From the NCBI GenBank assembly GCA_023442465.1, contig JAEZZQ010000026.1, positions 1-64,000 of the forward strand: 64,000 nucleotides of DNA, read 5' to 3'. This DNA comes from Bacillota bacterium (GTDB taxonomy: Bacteria > Bacillota > Clostridia > Lachnospirales > Lachnospiraceae). How positions within the stretch are numbered: position 1 is the stretch's first letter; every line of letters starts with the position of its first letter. Below the pieces are notes generated by a model, which did not search any database, had not been told where the DNA came from, and saw nothing but the letters and a program-made list of their open reading frames with translations. Below, piece after piece: positions 33,467 through 41,599 of the stretch. Made by a program: the position numbers and the translations under genes.

Positions 33467-34355
33467 GTTCCGCCTCTTTTAAAGAAATGAGGGCTTTGTC
33501 GGATTCTTCCTGCTCATTGTGCGCCTTTTCCCTATAAGCGAAATATATCGGAACTGCGAAAAACAGCGAGCCGCCCACGATATTACCAATCGTTACGGGA
33601 AGCAGATTGACCACAAACATATTGCCCCAGTTCAGCGCAGAAAGCTGTGCTTCGGTATAACCATACAGCTCCATCGCCTTTGCTACATAATTTTTGTTTG
33701 CTAATGCAAAAATACCTGCAGAAATGTAATACATATTGGCAACGCAATGCTCGAAGCCGCAAATGACAAATACGAAAATGGGGAAGAAAATTGCCCAAAT
33801 CTTACCCGCCAAATCTTTCGCTCCCGCCGCCATGAATACCGCAGCACAAACGACGATGTTGCAAAGGATGCCGGAAATGAAGGCTGTAACAGGGTTGAGC
33901 GTAGACTTGGTAAGGGCTACCTTTATCACATATGCACCTAATGCGCCGTGCGAAAATTCGAACTGGCCGCTGTGTGTGACGAGGACCGCCATAAGAACAG
34001 CTCCTGCTAAGTTGCTGACAAACACAAGCGTGAGATTTTTAGCCATCGTGGGCCACGGATATTTTTTATCTAATACTCCAAAAATAACGAGACAGTTACC
34101 GGTAAACAATTCTCCGCCAATCAAAACGATGAGCATGAGGCCGATGGGGAACACCGCTCCGCCGATTGTTCTGGCAACCCCTGTGCTCTCTATTCCATGC
34201 ATGGAAACGCTGCTGGCAGCTGCACCGATGCTGATGAACGCACCCGCTACCACCCCCATAAGGAGCACCTTCCAAACCGGATAAGAAACCTTATTCATAC
34301 ATAACTTTATATATTTTTGCAATATCTCCTTCGGAGTATATAAATTTTCCTGCAT
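33450..34355 (-). CDS. Formate/nitrite transporter (FNT) family channel
   Basis: 301 residues with six membrane helices. It begins with P-K-E-I-L-Q-K-Y-I and has the FNT features GAFISIGAAAS (helix 1), G-G-E-L-F-T-G-N-C-L-V-I-F-G-V-L (the P-loop-like break of helix 2) and FVICGFEHCVANMY with the central pore His in helix 5. Pentameric anion channels of this family move formate, nitrite or hydrosulfide. Linkage with a Crp/Fnr regulator and hcp makes nitrite the most attractive substrate, but formate cannot be excluded by sequence. Confidence 0.93.
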   Translation of the reverse strand: MQENLYTPKEILQKYIKLCMNKVSYPVWKVLLMGVVAGAFISIGAAASSVSMHGIESTGVARTIGGAVFPIGLMLIVLIGGELFTGNCLVIFGVLDKKYPWPTMAKNLTLVFVSNLAGAVLMAVLVTHSGQFEFSHGALGAYVIKVALTKSTLNPVTAFISGILCNIVVCAAVFMAAGAKDLAGKIWAIFFPIFVFVICGFEHCVANMYYISAGIFALANKNYVAKAMELYGYTEAQLSALNWGNMFVVNLLPVTIGNIVGGSLFFAVPIYFAYREKAHNEQEESDKALISLKEAEHEFSA

Positions 34356-34486
34356 TTTGACTACCTTCCCACTTTTGGACCCATTTTCAGTAACATGAGA
34401 AGTGTACCAAATTTTTTATTATTTGAACAATATAAAAAAGGCATGCAGCTATATCTTTTTTTACATATTGATATGTCATATTGTTA

Positions 34487-35422
34487 CTATTTATACTCTT
34501 TGTATGCTACTTCGTCTCTGGCCAGGTACAGCCGTTTCTTAAACTGTTCATCCAATTCACCGAGTTCGTATTCATTTCTATATATGAGGACATCCTTGTA
34601 GCTGTTATTTGGAATCGCACATTTTCTTTGCACCAGCCCATACTGTTCCAAATATACTTCGGGAAGCGGAGATACCCACATATAGGTGGTGGGAACCCTC
34701 GTCAGCAGGTCAAACTGGCAGCCCCTGTCATAGACGTAAATATGCTTTCCGTCCTTCGTCTGTTCCTGCGGCTCCACGCTTCTCCTATCTACATAAGGAA
34801 TAATCAGGTCCGCATGGGACAGCTCGATATGATGAAATAAATCCTCGGCCCTCACAGACGGCGCCGCTGCCAATGGATGCTCTCTGGACATCACCGCCAA
34901 ATATTCGAACTCCCATACGAGCTCATGGCTCAGCCCGTTGCTCCTTACAAAATCCAAAAAATAATTTTCATAAATGCTTTGATAGCGTATGATTCCTAAA
35001 TCGAATTTTTCATAAGCGACGTTACTGATCGCCTGCATGGAATTGGTTTCCTGAATGGTGATCTCCATTCCCCGCGCTGTATCCAGTTGTGCCACAAATT
35101 CCGTAAAGCCTTCGGCAATATAGCTGCCTCTCGGTATGGATATGCGAAGCCTCTGGCTATCCGCCCTCTCGTCTAAGCCTAACGCTTCCATCTCCTCCAT
35201 ATGCTCCATAATACTTTTCGCATGAATGAGGAAATTGCGCCCTTTCTCAGTAGGTACGATTCCGGCTTGTGCTCGCTCGAAGATCTCGTACCCCAGTTGC
35301 TTTTCCAGCTCCTTTATGGCCTTGGAAAGATTGGGCTGGGCCATGAAAAGATTATGTGCCGCCTTGGTAATGGAACCGGTTCTTTCTATTTCTATTGCAT
35401 AACTGAAAAATTGTGTATTCAT
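34487..35422 (-). CDS. LysR-family transcriptional regulator
   Basis: 311 residues. Winged helix at residues 1-60: F-F-S-Y-A-I-E-I-E-R-T-G-S-I-T-K-A-A, QPNLSKAIKELEKQLGYEIFER. The effector domain (about 90-300) has the two-lobe binding fold. The T-x-x-G-x-x-F-L segment and the S-I-P-R-G-S-Y-I-A lobe start are standard. It is divergent from the SulP anion transporter, a layout that usually means regulation of the neighbour. The effector is unknown. Confidence 0.92.
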   Translation of the reverse strand: MNTQFFSYAIEIERTGSITKAAHNLFMAQPNLSKAIKELEKQLGYEIFERAQAGIVPTEKGRNFLIHAKSIMEHMEEMEALGLDERADSQRLRISIPRGSYIAEGFTEFVAQLDTARGMEITIQETNSMQAISNVAYEKFDLGIIRYQSIYENYFLDFVRSNGLSHELVWEFEYLAVMSREHPLAAAPSVRAEDLFHHIELSHADLIIPYVDRRSVEPQEQTKDGKHIYVYDRGCQFDLLTRVPTTYMWVSPLPEVYLEQYGLVQRKCAIPNNSYKDVLIYRNEYELGELDEQFKKRLYLARDEVAYKEYK

Positions 35423-35541
35423 GGAAAACTCCTTTTTTCATAGCACTTATTTATAATAAAAGTTAATTCTTTTTAAGATTAGTTATTTTAAAGATAATAT
35501 AAAAAACAACTTGTAATAGTATAAAAACCAATTTTTGTTTC

Positions 35542-35570
35542 TTGACGAAATATAATAAAACTACTATAAT
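35542..35570 (+). promoter_or_regulatory. Promoter of the SulP transporter
   Basis: TTGACG (35542-35547), 17-bp spacer, TATAAT (35565-35570); the 5' leader is about 78 bases. The AT-rich stretch upstream (35440-35540) is where the LysR regulator would be expected to bind. Confidence 0.7.
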
Positions 35571-35654
35571 GATTTTTCGTGAGCGAAATATGGCTCTTTG
35601 CATAAGTCGTGAATAGTAACCATTTACTTCAATATTTTCCTTACGGAGGATGAA

Positions 35655-37280
35655 ATGTTAATCAAAAATTATATTGCACAATTAAAGAACGAATTCAAAG
35701 GATACAACGGGACGGCCCTCATGCAGGATCTGATGGCAGGATTAACTGTTGCTGCCGTAGCTCTTCCCCTCGCTCTCGCCTTCGGTGTCAGCAGCGGTTC
35801 CACTGCGGCAGCCGGTTTGGTAACCGCTATCGTTGCCGGTTTGGTCATCGGGGCTCTTTCCGGCGGCTTCTACCAAATATCGGGACCTACCGGCGCTATG
35901 GCTGCCATACTGATATCCATCATCGCCAGATACGGTATACAAGGAGTCTTTATCGCCGCTTTTATTTCCGGTATCCTCCTCGTACTCTGCGGAATCTTTC
36001 ATATAGGCAGGTTGACCAGTCTGATTCCCGCCCCTGTCATTACCGGCTTCACCTCGGGCATCTCGGTAATCATCGCTCTCGGGCAAATCGATAACTTCTT
36101 CGGTGTGACTTCCAAGGGTACGGGTACTATTTCCAAGCTGCTAAGCTATGGACGTCTGGGCTTTCCCATTCATATGGAATCCGCCCTTCTCGGGCTGCTT
36201 GTCATTCTGTTCATGGTTTTCTTTCCTAAGAAATGGAACGCTGTAATTCCGGCTTCCTTCCTTAGTATTATACTCGCTACCGTCCTGTCTATCGCACTGC
36301 ATATGGATATAGCCACGGTGGGCGCTATCCCTAAGACTCTTTTTCTGGAAACCCGCTTTACCTTGAGCTCTTTGAATATGGAAAATATCAAAGGCCTGTT
36401 CGGCCCCGCCGTCAGCATCACCATGCTGGGCATGATCGAAAGCCTTCTGTGCGGCGCAAGTGCAGGCAAAATGGCTAATGTGCGTTTAAACAGCGATCAG
36501 GAGCTGGTAGCTCAGGGTATCGGCAATATGATCCTTCCCTTTTTTGGAGGCATCCCCGCCACGGCTGCCATCGCACGCACTAGTGTCGCCTTGAAATCAG
36601 GAGCACGCACGCGCCTTACCGGAATCTTCCACGCGCTGGGGCTTCTGGCCTTCATGCTCGTGCTCGGTCCCATCATGGCTAAGATACCTTTGCCGGCTCT
36701 CGCAGGAGTGCTTATGGTAACTGCCTTCCGCATGAATGACTGGGAAGAAATCAAATACATTATCACCCATAAATTTAAAGGCGCTTCTATGAAATACACG
36801 GTTACCATGGGAGCCACTATCGTCTTCGACCTTACAACTGCTATTATGATAGGCATTATTACCGCTTTGATTCTCCTGGTAAACCGTCTGTCCAATATCG
36901 AAATCAATTACGAAGAAGTGGATATGAACCGCATCCACAACACCGATGCCGCTCTTGCGAAAAGGTATGAGAATGCCATCGTTGCTTATCTCACCGGCTC
37001 CGTGCTCTTCGCTAACACCCAACATATCGAAGATATGGAGCATCATGCGGAGGACTACAATACGGTACTTCTGTCCATGAGAGGAGTTTCCTATATGGAT
37101 ATTTCGGGAGCCATCGCATTCATGCATGTGCTGACCTCCCTGCAAAATCAAGGGAAGAAAATCATACTATGCGGCGTTCCCAATAAGACCATGACTATGC
37201 TTCATCGCTCCGGCATTTACGAAATAGTGGGTAAAGAGAACTTTTACTGGAGCGTGGAACGCGCACTTTTACATAATTAA
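35655..37280 (+). CDS. SulP-family inorganic anion transporter with STAS domain
   Basis: 541 residues, ATG behind ACGGAGGATGAA. The membrane part (about 1-420) has the family motifs DLMAGLTVAAVALPLALAF and Y-Q-I-S-G-P-T-G-A-M near the anion site, plus GLFGPAVSITMLGMIESLL. A C-terminal STAS domain (about 430-540) has S-M-R-G-V-S-Y-M-D-I-S-G-A. The family carries sulfate, bicarbonate, chloride or dicarboxylates; sequence alone does not choose. Divergent LysR regulator; strong terminator downstream, so monocistronic. Confidence 0.93.
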   Translation: MLIKNYIAQLKNEFKGYNGTALMQDLMAGLTVAAVALPLALAFGVSSGSTAAAGLVTAIVAGLVIGALSGGFYQISGPTGAMAAILISIIARYGIQGVFIAAFISGILLVLCGIFHIGRLTSLIPAPVITGFTSGISVIIALGQIDNFFGVTSKGTGTISKLLSYGRLGFPIHMESALLGLLVILFMVFFPKKWNAVIPASFLSIILATVLSIALHMDIATVGAIPKTLFLETRFTLSSLNMENIKGLFGPAVSITMLGMIESLLCGASAGKMANVRLNSDQELVAQGIGNMILPFFGGIPATAAIARTSVALKSGARTRLTGIFHALGLLAFMLVLGPIMAKIPLPALAGVLMVTAFRMNDWEEIKYIITHKFKGASMKYTVTMGATIVFDLTTAIMIGIITALILLVNRLSNIEINYEEVDMNRIHNTDAALAKRYENAIVAYLTGSVLFANTQHIEDMEHHAEDYNTVLLSMRGVSYMDISGAIAFMHVLTSLQNQGKKIILCGVPNKTMTMLHRSGIYEIVGKENFYWSVERALLHN

Positions 37281-37329
37281 TTTACCACATTTTGCAGCTT
37301 CCATGTTGTAAAAAATGAAAATGATAAAG

Positions 37330-37359
37330 AAAAAAGCTCCGTTTGCACGGAGCTTTTTT
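37330..37359 (+). terminator. Terminator of the SulP gene
   Basis: AAAAAAGCTCCGT and its inverse ACGGAGCTTTTTT around a 4-base loop; flanking A and T runs make it usable in both directions. Confidence 0.9.
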
Positions 37360-37525
37360 CTTTATTTTCTTATGAGGGGGAGATAGTGAATTCAAATAGT
37401 GAGTTCTTCAACCATCTAAGTACATCTTAAAGGATAAATGTGTCTTCCATGTGTATAGTTCTTAAAAAAGCTATAAACTTTCCCAAGCATTTATAAAGTA
37501 AAAATTAAAAAAAATTAACATTTTA

Positions 37526-38155
37526 TCAATATGATCCATATACCTCGAATTCCGCCACTTGTGCTCCTGCTCCTCCTGTATTGGAGGTAAATTCCAGTTC
37601 TATATATTGGGCATCTGTCTCTTCAAAGTTCAGTATTGCTTCATTTCCCCTGTCAGGATCGAAGTCATATGCCTGAAGTGGAATCAGCTCTTCGTAGTTT
37701 ATTCCATCCTCACTTATTCTCACTGCAAATTCCTGCGTGCGTTTTCCCCATATTTTCTGCGGGCACAAACTTACCCTTATCGCATGGATGCCGGCCGGCT
37801 GAGCCAGCTCCAAGGTGAGGATATTCGGGTAGCCGTTCCCGTCTCCCTCCCAATAGGATGGGCCGGCAGTCTTGCCGTCAATAGCTTTGTTCGGCGCGTA
37901 AACGTCCGCAAAGCTGCTTGCCTCTATTTTTCCTTCCAATGCGAGGTTATCTCCCTCCGGTATCTGTGAAACATATTCTTCTTTCAGAAACGCTTCATGC
38001 TCCATAGGGGCCGATTGCTCCGGGGCCTCCACTATTATCACGTTTGCCTCAGGCATCTTCACCGCCTCTCTTTCGCTGATACGCATATCGTAGACGAGAA
38101 GAGCTGCCCATGATACAAGCATAAGGGTGAGCGCTATAATTCCTCCTTTTTTCAT
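37526..38155 (-). CDS. Membrane-anchored discoidin (F5/8 type C, CBM32-like) protein
   Basis: 209 residues. One N-terminal membrane anchor (about 4-24), a linker, then a single discoidin jelly-roll (about 65-209): NLALEGKIEASS, K-A-I-D-G-K-T-A-G-P-S-Y-W-E-G-D-G (calcium/ligand loop), LTLELAQPAGIHAIRVSL and the closing QYIELEFTSNTGG. Such modules bind carbohydrate. It starts four bases after the beta-helix glycosidase gene, so it is probably an accessory glycan-binding partner tethered to the outer face of the membrane. It is the last gene of the minus-strand arm regulated from 40.5 kb. Confidence 0.82.
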   Translation of the reverse strand: MKKGGIIALTLMLVSWAALLVYDMRISEREAVKMPEANVIIVEAPEQSAPMEHEAFLKEEYVSQIPEGDNLALEGKIEASSFADVYAPNKAIDGKTAGPSYWEGDGNGYPNILTLELAQPAGIHAIRVSLCPQKIWGKRTQEFAVRISEDGINYEELIPLQAYDFDPDRGNEAILNFEETDAQYIELEFTSNTGGAGAQVAEFEVYGSY

Positions 38156-38159
38156 ACCT

Positions 38160-39734
38160 TCATTCCCCCTCTGATATACTTATATTTTCGGTGGTCGCTT
38201 CCTCTATTTGGAAGCCTCCTTGTTCGAAGCTGCTGATCTTCTTACCAAGAACCTCAATATCGGAGATTTGAACATTTTTGATCTTATGTTCGTCGTCGAA
38301 GCCTTTAATTCTGGAAGGGCTTTCTTTTCCTGACATCACTGTCACATTATTTATGACCACATCCTCAATGGTTCCCCGTTCCTTGGTACTGGACCAGTTC
38401 CCATTTTGAGCGATGTGTATATCGATCAGGTAGGGCATCTCATCGCCATCTCCGCTTCCCATCTGAGCGTTCTCCACCGCAATATTTTCAAAAAGCACTC
38501 CCGTCACAAGAGCATCGTCGGCATTGTGAATGGATATCACAGGCTTATGGAAATTGTTCAGCACTGTGATATTTTGAAATGTTACATTCCTTATTTCTGC
38601 ATTTTCCTTTTGTCCCTTGTTGGTTTCATATCCGATTTCCATGGACTGCGCCAGATCGGTCCATAGCTGGATATTTTCAAACCGGATATTTTCTGTGTTT
38701 CCGTCATAATTTTTTACTACGAGAGAATCGTCCCATGAACGTATGAAACAGTTGGTCACCGTATAATCCTTGCAGGATTGCAGGCTGATCCCGTCGCCGT
38801 TAGGCCTTGCAGAGATGATTTTCACTCCGTCAATTTCTCCGTTCGTGGAATCAAAAGCCTGACATACCCACGCGTTTGGATTTAAGACGATGACATCTTT
38901 GATCTTAATATTGCTGCAATGGTCGAATTTCAGCGGAATATACGCTTCCTTTCCCTTCCAGCCGCTTAAATCCGAGCAGTCGATAATGCCCCTTCCCATA
39001 ATCGTGATATCCTTTCCATAGTTGGCGTTTATCACTCCATGTACTACTGCACCGCCGGCTAAATAAATCGTCTGTCCGTCTTCCGGCACGATGGATTCTA
39101 TATTCCATTCGCCGGGGCCTATGTAGATGACCTTTTCATCGTCAATATCCGGCTTATCCGTTTCTATACTGCCTGCAAATATATGCACTGCACGTTCCGG
39201 CGCATCATTAAAAGTAACCGTATAATTATCCGGCTCCGTCACCAAAAAGCTTACCGTATGCGCCTCCTTATCGATTTCGGCCTTTATGCCGGCAGAAAGC
39301 GGACTGATTTTCACCGAATCGATTTCTCTTCCCGGTACTTCGATTTCTATCTTCGCCGCACCTTCGAAATCAAAATAAGCCACCGGTGTCCTCGACAAGG
39401 GAGGCAGGTAATTTGCCACCCACTGTCTCGTATGATTGACATTAGTGTCATATACATAACACTCATATCCGTTTACGCGTATTTTCGTATCCATACAATG
39501 CATAAGCGCCATATCCCGCCCTTCTTCCGAGGTATTTTTCAAATCCTCCTCCGAAGCATCCTTCAAGGACTTAGGCCCATCATACAAAACCAAAGCAGAT
39601 TCTTTCAACATTTTCTCCTCCGCGCTTTCCTTCTTCTTAAATCCGATATCCGCAGCAGTCCCTAAAATTCCAACCACAAATACCGCCCCCACAACGATTT
39701 GCACAACTGCCCAAACCCGCTTTTTATTTTTCAT
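38160..39734 (-). CDS. Membrane-anchored parallel beta-helix glycoside hydrolase (GH49/GH28-like)
   Basis: 524 residues from ATG 39734 (GAGGAGGGAAGG). An N-terminal anchor (about 8-28) is followed by a beta-sandwich-like region, then a right-handed parallel beta-helix (about 210-520) with N/I/V ladders. Active-site-like elements are ARPNGDGISLQSC and SWDDSLVVKN, then SMEIGYET, in the order of the paired Asp motifs of GH28 and GH49; the long N-terminal sandwich favours a GH49 (dextranase/isopullulanase)-like enzyme. In an operon with beta-phosphoglucomutase and a discoidin protein, it would start extracellular breakdown of an alpha-glucan. The exact substrate is inferred. Confidence 0.75.
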   Translation of the reverse strand: MKNKKRVWAVVQIVVGAVFVVGILGTAADIGFKKKESAEEKMLKESALVLYDGPKSLKDASEEDLKNTSEEGRDMALMHCMDTKIRVNGYECYVYDTNVNHTRQWVANYLPPLSRTPVAYFDFEGAAKIEIEVPGREIDSVKISPLSAGIKAEIDKEAHTVSFLVTEPDNYTVTFNDAPERAVHIFAGSIETDKPDIDDEKVIYIGPGEWNIESIVPEDGQTIYLAGGAVVHGVINANYGKDITIMGRGIIDCSDLSGWKGKEAYIPLKFDHCSNIKIKDVIVLNPNAWVCQAFDSTNGEIDGVKIISARPNGDGISLQSCKDYTVTNCFIRSWDDSLVVKNYDGNTENIRFENIQLWTDLAQSMEIGYETNKGQKENAEIRNVTFQNITVLNNFHKPVISIHNADDALVTGVLFENIAVENAQMGSGDGDEMPYLIDIHIAQNGNWSSTKERGTIEDVVINNVTVMSGKESPSRIKGFDDEHKIKNVQISDIEVLGKKISSFEQGGFQIEEATTENISISEGE

Positions 39735-39811
39735 ACCTTCCCTCCTCATTCAATTTCCACTATGAAACTTCAAACTTCTTCCCCCGTGCTATGCTGACGC
39801 AGTATTTCTTT

Positions 39812-40465
39812 TCACATCTTATTAAGCACGCTCTCCCAGTTAATGGAGGCAGTCAGGTTCTCTGCCTTATAATCTGCCCCCAGGCTCAGATAATAGGGCC
39901 CCACACCGAGTGTCTTCATACCTGCAGCTTTTGCCGCCTGAACGCCAGCCGCGGAATCCTCTACTACGAGACAGTCTTGCGGAGGAAGTCCCAGCTTATC
40001 TGCCGCCACGAGAAACACCTCCGGATCCGGTTTGGACCGGGTAGTATCCAAGCCGCTGCTTATCTTATCCATATAGGTCAGCAATCCGATTCTTTTCAAG
40101 ATGTCGGGCGCATTCTTGCTCGCCGAGCCTACTGCAATCATAATGCCCTTTTCCTTTAGCTTCCTTATCGTCTCAAGCGCACCCGGCAAAACGGCACTAT
40201 CATTTAGTTCTTCAAGCATTTCCTTATAATAATTGTTCTTGCGTTCCGCAAGCTCCTCTTTCTCTTTTTCCGCATAGCTTTTATTTCCTTTATCGAGAAC
40301 GATCTGCAGGGATTCCATTCTGCTCACCCCCCGCTGCTTCTCGTTATCCTCTCTTTTAAAATCAGCGATACCGATTTCCTGTGCTAACTTCTTCCACGCC
40401 ATATAATGCAGTTCATCCGTAGATACCAGCACTCCGTCCAGATCAAAAATAACTCCTTTAATCAT
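39812..40465 (-). CDS. pgmB: Beta-phosphoglucomutase (HAD superfamily)
   Basis: 217 residues from ATG 40465; another ATG four codons upstream lies right against AAAGG, so the start is uncertain by four residues. HAD motif I is VIFDLDGVLVST (nucleophile Asp and acid/base Asp two residues on). The cap domain has G-V-S-R-M-E-S-L, motif II is VGSASKNAP, motif III the Lys in T-R-S-K-P-D-P-E, and motif IV VVEDSAAGVQAA. It converts beta-glucose 1-phosphate to glucose 6-phosphate, which is exactly what GH65 phosphorylases encoded nearby produce. First gene of the arm that starts at the LacI operator. Confidence 0.94.
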   Translation of the reverse strand: MIKGVIFDLDGVLVSTDELHYMAWKKLAQEIGIADFKREDNEKQRGVSRMESLQIVLDKGNKSYAEKEKEELAERKNNYYKEMLEELNDSAVLPGALETIRKLKEKGIMIAVGSASKNAPDILKRIGLLTYMDKISSGLDTTRSKPDPEVFLVAADKLGLPPQDCLVVEDSAAGVQAAKAAGMKTLGVGPYYLSLGADYKAENLTASINWESVLNKM

Positions 40466-40526
40466 ATAAATAACCATGCCTTTCTTACCGTTTGTTTTTT
40501 TATTGTTTTTATGTTAGAATCGAATT

Positions 40527-40543
40527 AGTTTAAGGTTAAACCT
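40527..40543. promoter_or_regulatory. LacI-type operator between pgmB and the LacI gene
   Basis: AGTTTAAGGTTAAACCT differs by one central base from the two 17-bp palindromes before the sugar-binding lipoprotein gene (49574-49590 and 49685-49701). It lies between divergent genes, so it can control both and provide autoregulation. Confidence 0.75.
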
Positions 40544-40582
40544 TAATTAATAAACCTAAGAAATATAGAAGGGTCGTCGTAT

Positions 40583-41599
40583 ATGGCTACAATAAGAGAT
40601 ATTGCCCGCGTTACCGGGGTGAGCTGCACCACCGTTTCCAATGTGATACACGGCAAAGATAACCGGGTATCCGCGGACACCATAGAAAAAATAAATACTG
40701 CAATCAAGGAACTGGGATATATTCCGAATATGTCGGCACGTTCCCTCGTATCCAACTCCTCCAAGGTGATAGGGTTCGTGAATCACGTCATCACCCGCAA
40801 GGATTCCAATTTTATGGAAGACCCTTTTCATTCCGCTTCTATCGGTGCCATTGAGCAGGCACTTCGGGAAAACGGATATTATTTAATGCTGCGCACCATC
40901 GAGACCTCCGAAGAGCTGTTGGCATTCCTGCGCAACTGGAATGTGGACGGGCTGTTTTTTACCGGCATATTCAAGGATCACTTTTTCGACGTCCTTTCAA
41001 ATCTTCACATTCCTATCGTCCTTATCGACAGCTATACGAACCAGAGCTCCTTGTGCAATGTCGGCCTGGAGGACTTTAAGGGCAGCTATAACATTACTAA
41101 ATATTTGACCGGGCGCGGCCATAGAAGGATTGCCTTCGCTTCTCCCGATATCAAAGACGGCGGAGTTCTTCAGGAGCGTTTCCTTGGCTATAAAGCAGCC
41201 TTGACCGAGGCAAATATTCCCTTCGACAAATCTCTCGTCTTCGTTCAGGAAATGGATGTGGCCTCCTGCCGCTTAGTGAGCGAGGATATTTGCCGTCACC
41301 CGGATATTACCGCTGTGGTTGCCACTGCCGACGTTATGGCCGCCGGAATCATGACCGGTCTGCGGGAACGGGGAAAACGAATTCCTGATGACATTTCTAT
41401 AGTTGGCTTCGACGACATCAGTCTATGCCAGATGGTAACGCCGCCTCTCACTACAGTCCATCAGGACATCAATTTGAAGGGCCGCCTTGCCGTAAATATG
41501 ATGCTCCAGCTCTTAGAAGGAAAGGAGGCAGAAGAGGACCACCTCATTCTGCCCACCTCATTAGTTGAACGCGAAAGCGTACGTTCTCTGCTCACATAG
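40583..41599 (+). CDS. LacI-family transcriptional repressor
   Basis: 338 residues. The DNA-binding domain T-I-R-D-I-A-R-V-T-G-V-S-C-T-T-V-S-N-V-I carries the LacI recognition helix and the hinge N-M-S-A-R-S-L. The periplasmic-binding-like core (about 62-335) ends with TTVHQDINLKGRLAVNMML. It is divergent from pgmB and convergent with the GH65 genes (8-base overlap of the ends). The matching palindromes at both promoters make it the shared repressor of the alpha-glucan locus. The inducer is probably a gluco-disaccharide or phosphate ester; not visible in sequence. Confidence 0.94.
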   Translation: MATIRDIARVTGVSCTTVSNVIHGKDNRVSADTIEKINTAIKELGYIPNMSARSLVSNSSKVIGFVNHVITRKDSNFMEDPFHSASIGAIEQALRENGYYLMLRTIETSEELLAFLRNWNVDGLFFTGIFKDHFFDVLSNLHIPIVLIDSYTNQSSLCNVGLEDFKGSYNITKYLTGRGHRRIAFASPDIKDGGVLQERFLGYKAALTEANIPFDKSLVFVQEMDVASCRLVSEDICRHPDITAVVATADVMAAGIMTGLRERGKRIPDDISIVGFDDISLCQMVTPPLTTVHQDINLKGRLAVNMMLQLLEGKEAEEDHLILPTSLVERESVRSLLT

